In this document: positions 61,040 to 64,000 of the stretch, piece after piece
Numbering within the stretch: position 1 is the first letter of the stretch
How the letters are laid out: each line of letters opens with the position of its first letter
Assembly: GCA_035308965.1 (NCBI GenBank)
Contig: DATGFN010000062.1
Location: 248,001 to 312,000, forward strand
Direction: 5' to 3'
Length of the DNA stretch: 64,000 nucleotides
Source: DASYXZ01 sp035308965
GTDB taxonomy: Bacteria; Acidobacteriota; Terriglobia; UBA7540
The notes under the pieces: generated by a model
What the model was told of the DNA's origin: nothing
The model's database searches: none
The model's input: only the letters and a program-made list of their open reading frames with translations
Position numbers and translations under genes: made by a program

Positions 61040-62167
61040 TCAAAACAACCAGCCGAATTTGGCCAGGAAAATCGCCAGGCAGGCGATGGACAGCCCGGCG
61101 CCTCCAAAAACGTACCCGGCGGCGCGCCAGCGGAGTTTGCTCTCGATTCCTTTTTCGGTTCGATACGAAATCAGGAATGTCGGCTCGTTGGTCCCTTTCA
61201 TCAGCAGATTGCGATCGTGCTCGTCCTGCGACTGGGAATTCTCCACGCAGGTGGCCGTCACGTCGTAAGAATGATCGGGCACAATGCAGTATTCGGTAAA
61301 ACGGTAGCGCCCGGAAGCAGGCGATGTCATATTCTCCATCGCCTGGGGCGAGCCCTGCACTAGGCCCATAAACTGTTCGAATTTTCTTGATTCTTCCGGA
61401 TGGTGTTCCGCATCCATAGCTTGGTGAACTTGGGCCATGAATTCAGGGCTGCCGGGCGGATGCTTCATGGCTTCGAGCGCCGCCAGTCTGGCCTTTTCTT
61501 TTTGCGGATCGCTCTGCGGGCCCATCTCCTGGAACCGGCGCTCCATCAACGGCATCTGGACGGCCATTATTTTCTTCATAAAATCCGGGCCGAGGGCGGG
61601 CTGCTGGAAAGCGTCCGCCAATTTCGCCCGAATCTCTTCTTTGTGGGGATCGCTTAAGTGGCCCACCGAATTCAATCCCTTTCCGACAAAGGAAAACACC
61701 CGGGCCATCGCCACTTTGTTCACGTACCGGCGCAACTCGTCTTCGGTGGCGCCGGTCATCATCACCTTTCCGGTTTCGCACTGGCACGATTTCTCCAAGT
61801 CATACTCCGCGCTATGGGCGTCCACCAGAACTTTGCCGGAACCGTCGTCCAGGTAAAACTTGGGGCCGTCGGTATCGGTCTTGTAATGACGCCAGCCCGA
61901 GCTCTTGCCATGGTGTTCCCAGCGCTCGATGTCGACTTTATAGAAAAAACAAGGTGTGTGACTTACCGGGCTGATGATGGGTTGTTCACCTGTAGCTTTG
62001 CCATTCACGTGAACCAGGCCCATGGGAATGCTGCGGATGGGAATTTCCGGCGTGTCCTCGAGGACGCGGTACTCGCGGTAGACTTTAAAACCCTTGAAGA
62101 AAGTCCATAGACCGAAAAAAAAGCCGACCGTATCCCAGAATATGAATGATCCAATTGGGTCCGCCAT
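61040..62167 (-). CDS. GIDE/BAM-domain membrane protein (MULAN-like), long form
   Basis: 375 aa. TM near the N-terminus (about 6-22), then the GIDE (PF12483-type, named for the mitochondrial E3 ligase MULAN) region: FKVYREYRVLEDTPEIPIRSIPMGLVHVNGKATG and SPVSHTPCFFYKVDIERW, DGSGKVLVDAHSAEYDL. An inserted helical segment (about 165-265, acidic/Met-rich: MGPQSDPQKEKARLAALEAMKH) is absent from the shorter neighbour. The C-terminus repeats the sensor-like strand block and a second TM (VFGGAGLSIACLAIFLA). No RING domain, so not a ubiquitin ligase. Function unknown. Confidence 0.82.
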   Translation of the reverse strand: MADPIGSFIFWDTVGFFFGLWTFFKGFKVYREYRVLEDTPEIPIRSIPMGLVHVNGKATGEQPIISPVSHTPCFFYKVDIERWEHHGKSSGWRHYKTDTDGPKFYLDDGSGKVLVDAHSAEYDLEKSCQCETGKVMMTGATEDELRRYVNKVAMARVFSFVGKGLNSVGHLSDPHKEEIRAKLADAFQQPALGPDFMKKIMAVQMPLMERRFQEMGPQSDPQKEKARLAALEAMKHPPGSPEFMAQVHQAMDAEHHPEESRKFEQFMGLVQGSPQAMENMTSPASGRYRFTEYCIVPDHSYDVTATCVENSQSQDEHDRNLLMKGTNEPTFLISYRTEKGIESKLRWRAAGYVFGGAGLSIACLAIFLAKFGWLF

Positions 62168-62207
62168 GGAGTGAGAAATACCTCCAGAGGTTTAAATAGC
62201 GCTTCAG

Positions 62208-63089
62208 CTAGAACCAGTTAAAGTCGAGAATCAGGAGCCCGAGACATACCACCGCCAGGGCTCCCCCGCCGAAAACGTGCCACATGGCCCGACTGCGCAG
62301 GCTTGCTTCGATGTTCTTTTCGGTTTGCCAGGAAATCAGGAACGTGGGTTCGTTTGAACCTTTCATGATCATGTTGCGGTCGTGTTCATCCTTGGCATTC
62401 GGGTTTTCCACGCAGGTCCCCGTGATATCGTACCAGTGGTCTTTCAGGATGCAGTACTCCGTAAAGCGGAAATCGCCCCGGCTTCCGCCGCTCCAAGTGC
62501 GGCTCGTTATCCCGGAGAAGGAAGATGTAGAAACTCCTGAAAGCGCTCTGGAAATCGATAAGGCCCCGTGCCCCACCGCATTGGCGTAAGTGAAGAGAGT
62601 GGCATCATCCGCTCCCGGCCCGAGAGTGAGGCCGGGGTTTTTATCAGTTGGGCCGATGGTTCGGGAACCGAGGCCGATCCCTCCACCGGTTTTGCGCTTG
62701 CACGTTTGCAGCAAATCATACTCGGCTTTGTGGGGATCGATTAACACTTTGCCCGTGGCGTCTTCAAGGTAGAACCTTACCCCGTTGAGGTCGGTGGCGT
62801 AGTTTCGCCACCCGCCGTTTCCTCTGGAGTCCACATGATATTGTTCGATTTCCACCTTGTAGAAGAAGCAGGGTGTCTGGGTGACGGGTGCCGTCACTAA
62901 CTGGTCGCCGAGCGCCTTGCCGTGAACATGCGCGAGGCCCATGGGAATGCTGCGGATGGGAATCTCAGGAGTGTCCTCGAGGACGCGGTATTCGCGGTAA
63001 ATCTTGAAACCCCGAAAAAATGAGAAAAGCCCGAACCCGAACCCGAGGGCCACGTAGATTTCAAAATTTCCATCGTCTGACATCACCAT
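62208..63089 (-). CDS. GIDE/BAM-domain membrane protein, short form
   Basis: 293 aa, closest relative of the neighbouring long form: FRGFKIYREYRVLEDTPEIPIRSIPMGLAHVHGKALG, TQTPCFFYKVEIEQY, DATGKVLIDPHKAEYDL, DEHDRNMIMKGSNEPTFLISWQTEKNIEASLRSRAMWHVFGGGAL. TM segments lie at both ends. The middle is a Ser/Gly-rich loop instead of the helical insert. 40 bases separate it from the long form. Family proteins have a membrane-adjacent beta domain; role unknown. Confidence 0.82.
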   Translation of the reverse strand: MVMSDDGNFEIYVALGFGFGLFSFFRGFKIYREYRVLEDTPEIPIRSIPMGLAHVHGKALGDQLVTAPVTQTPCFFYKVEIEQYHVDSRGNGGWRNYATDLNGVRFYLEDATGKVLIDPHKAEYDLLQTCKRKTGGGIGLGSRTIGPTDKNPGLTLGPGADDATLFTYANAVGHGALSISRALSGVSTSSFSGITSRTWSGGSRGDFRFTEYCILKDHWYDITGTCVENPNAKDEHDRNMIMKGSNEPTFLISWQTEKNIEASLRSRAMWHVFGGGALAVVCLGLLILDFNWF

Positions 63090-63263
63090 GGGTTTGCTCG
63101 TTGCCCATGCTAATAGAGCAGGTGCGGAAAGTCCAGCGACTCTGGGGCGGCTCTGGGGCGGGGGCTAATGACCGCAACTCCCTATCCAACAGGGCCGGGC
63201 GACAGTTATGATATGTCGGCGCGCATAATGATTTTGTGACTTCGGCTGGCGGCAGGGAATTAA

Positions 63264-63680
63264 ATGGAAGCTTTTCGGGTTCTTGAGCACACAGCGGACA
63301 TCGGGTTCGAGGCTTTCGGCAAAACGCGTGACGAGGTTTTCGCCAACTCGGGACGCGCACTGCAAAGCCTGATGGTCGATCTCAGCCTGATCGTGCCGCG
63401 CGAAAAAATCCAGATTGAAGTGCAGGGCGCTGACGCAGGCAGCTTGTTGGTCAACTGGTTGAGCGAAATTCTCTATCGAATTGACGCCGAAGGCCGGTTG
63501 TTTCGCGATTTTTCCATCAATTCAATCAGTGACCGGTCGCTCAGCGCCGTTTCGGTGGGCGAGCCCTTCGACCGCGCCCGGCACCAGGTGAATCTGCAAG
63601 TCAAGGCCATCACCTATCACCAACTTGCATTGGTGGAAACCGCTGATGGCTGGCGGGCTCAAGTGTATGTGGATATCTAG
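63264..63680 (+). CDS. archease
   Basis: 138 aa archease, the partner that helps the RNA ligase RtcB (or tRNA-modifying enzymes) reach its active GTP-loaded state. Family marks: VLEHTADIGFEAFGKT at the N-terminus with the conserved Asp at position 12, AGSLLVNWLSEILYRIDAEG, and the acidic C-terminus VYVDI. AGGG lies 8 bases before the ATG. No rtcB gene follows within the window: the next frame does not start like RtcB. Divergent from the GIDE genes. Confidence 0.95.
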   Translation: MEAFRVLEHTADIGFEAFGKTRDEVFANSGRALQSLMVDLSLIVPREKIQIEVQGADAGSLLVNWLSEILYRIDAEGRLFRDFSINSISDRSLSAVSVGEPFDRARHQVNLQVKAITYHQLALVETADGWRAQVYVDI

Positions 63681-63781
63681 AAAGACAGTCGGCGGTCCGG
63701 AGTCTCGCCACCGCGAGTCGCCAGTCTTAATGGCAACCGTAGTCCACGGTGTGCGGCGTATTGTCCGCCGCCCCTCCGCCC

Positions 63782-63892
63782 CCTGTCTACAGTCTACCGT
63801 CTACCATCGATGCCTTGCCTCCCGCTTTCTGCGTTCTGCCTTTTGCCTTCTGCTGTCTGCCTTCTGCTGTCTGCCTTCTGCCTTCCTGTTCT
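63782..63892 (+). repeat. low-complexity CTGTCTAC and CTGTCTGCC tandem-like repeats
   Basis: Starts with CTGTCTACAGTCTACCGTCT, then TTCTGCC/CTGTCTGCC words repeat at least six times (about 63828-63884). A pyrimidine-rich spacer between archease and the last gene, of the same word family as 60174-60303. No gene is supported here; the frame that runs through it has no ATG start. Confidence 0.6.
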
Positions 63893-63915
63893 CCGCCATA
63901 CCCGGCCGATACGAG

Positions 63916-64000
63916 GTGAAGGAAATCAAGCCGCACGTCTTTGTCTGGGTGCCGGAGGACTTAATTTATCTGGTGGGCGATCCGAAGTTTGACCGTGCCG
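63916..64000 (+). CDS. start of a possible metallo-beta-lactamase-fold protein (cut by window edge)
   Basis: From a GTG at 63916 the frame reads VKEIKPHVFVWVPEDLIYLV and continues GDPKFDRA to the window end. The phrase resembles N-termini of acidobacterial MBL-fold hydrolases (xxHVFVWxPEDxI...GDPxFxRAG), as I recall them. The frame is open upstream to about 63800 through low-complexity sequence, so the start is uncertain. Only 28 codons are visible; neither the HxHxDH motif nor the full domain can be checked. Confidence 0.35.
   Translation, partial: MKEIKPHVFVWVPEDLIYLVGDPKFDRA

Overview
The window looks like a chromosomal segment of an acidobacterium (Acidobacteriota). Two secreted proteins carry the von Willebrand A form known as the 'VWFA-related Acidobacterial domain'. 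Menaquinone appears to be made by the futalosine route (MqnE). GC content is moderately high by eye, TTG and GTG starts are common, and single genes or short operons lie on both strands. No phage, insertion sequence, rRNA or CRISPR array was seen. The species cannot be named from this sequence.

Layout. 1-5300: start of dihydrolipoyl dehydrogenase, mqnE, a Phd/VapC-type toxin-antitoxin pair with an apparently leaderless promoter, a threonine dehydratase-like enzyme and a membrane glycosyltransferase. 5.3-9.3 kb (minus): DUF1835 protein, a Tat-exported sugar isomerase/epimerase-like protein, tRNA-Leu(CAG), a small membrane protein and a GcvT-like protein. 9.5-16.5 kb: two tandem FAD oxidoreductases, thiI and two tail-to-tail VWFA proteins. 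16.7-21.4 kb: a 12-codon lysine-rich mini-gene, then rmuC and a UvrD-type helicase-nuclease on the minus strand. 21.6-26.9 kb: thiolase, a decayed two-gene toxin-antitoxin-like module, 3-hydroxyacyl-CoA dehydrogenase, recA and a compact penicillin-binding protein. 26.9-35 kb: cysH behind a structured leader or small RNA, a secreted SnoaL-hemoglobin fusion, a TPR-thioredoxin protein, a zinc nuclease/phospholipase-like protein coupled to adenosine deaminase, an amino acid permease and a small basic protein. 35.2-47.7 kb (mostly minus): pcrA, a PHP-type metallohydrolase, SDR, ROK protein and a GMC oxidoreductase as a likely operon; then CYTH protein, pyrR and a second GMC oxidoreductase with its Tat-type small subunit.

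48-54.8 kb is the most system-like region. A textbook sigma-54 promoter precedes a membrane-anchored glycine-cleavage-H-like protein. After a gap holding a small ORF come five tightly packed genes: a 4Fe-4S ferredoxin subunit, an NrfD-type membrane subunit, a histidine kinase with CxxCH-type sites in its extracytoplasmic sensor, an NtrC-type sigma-54 activator and an archaemetzincin protease. This reads as a self-regulated redox module joined to a protease.

54.8-64 kb: DinB and cupin genes, a second lysine-rich mini-gene (11 codons) built like the first, a TPR protein, an unrecognised 498-aa protein, a queuosine-precursor transporter, two LemA proteins, two GIDE/BAM-domain membrane proteins, archease and the start of a possible metallo-beta-lactamase-fold gene. 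Intergenic DNA here and near 43.7 kb holds low-complexity and inverted repeats.

The strongest candidates for something undescribed are the twin lysine-rich mini-genes with matching promoter, leader, Shine-Dalgarno site and terminator, and the sigma-54 redox/protease operon.
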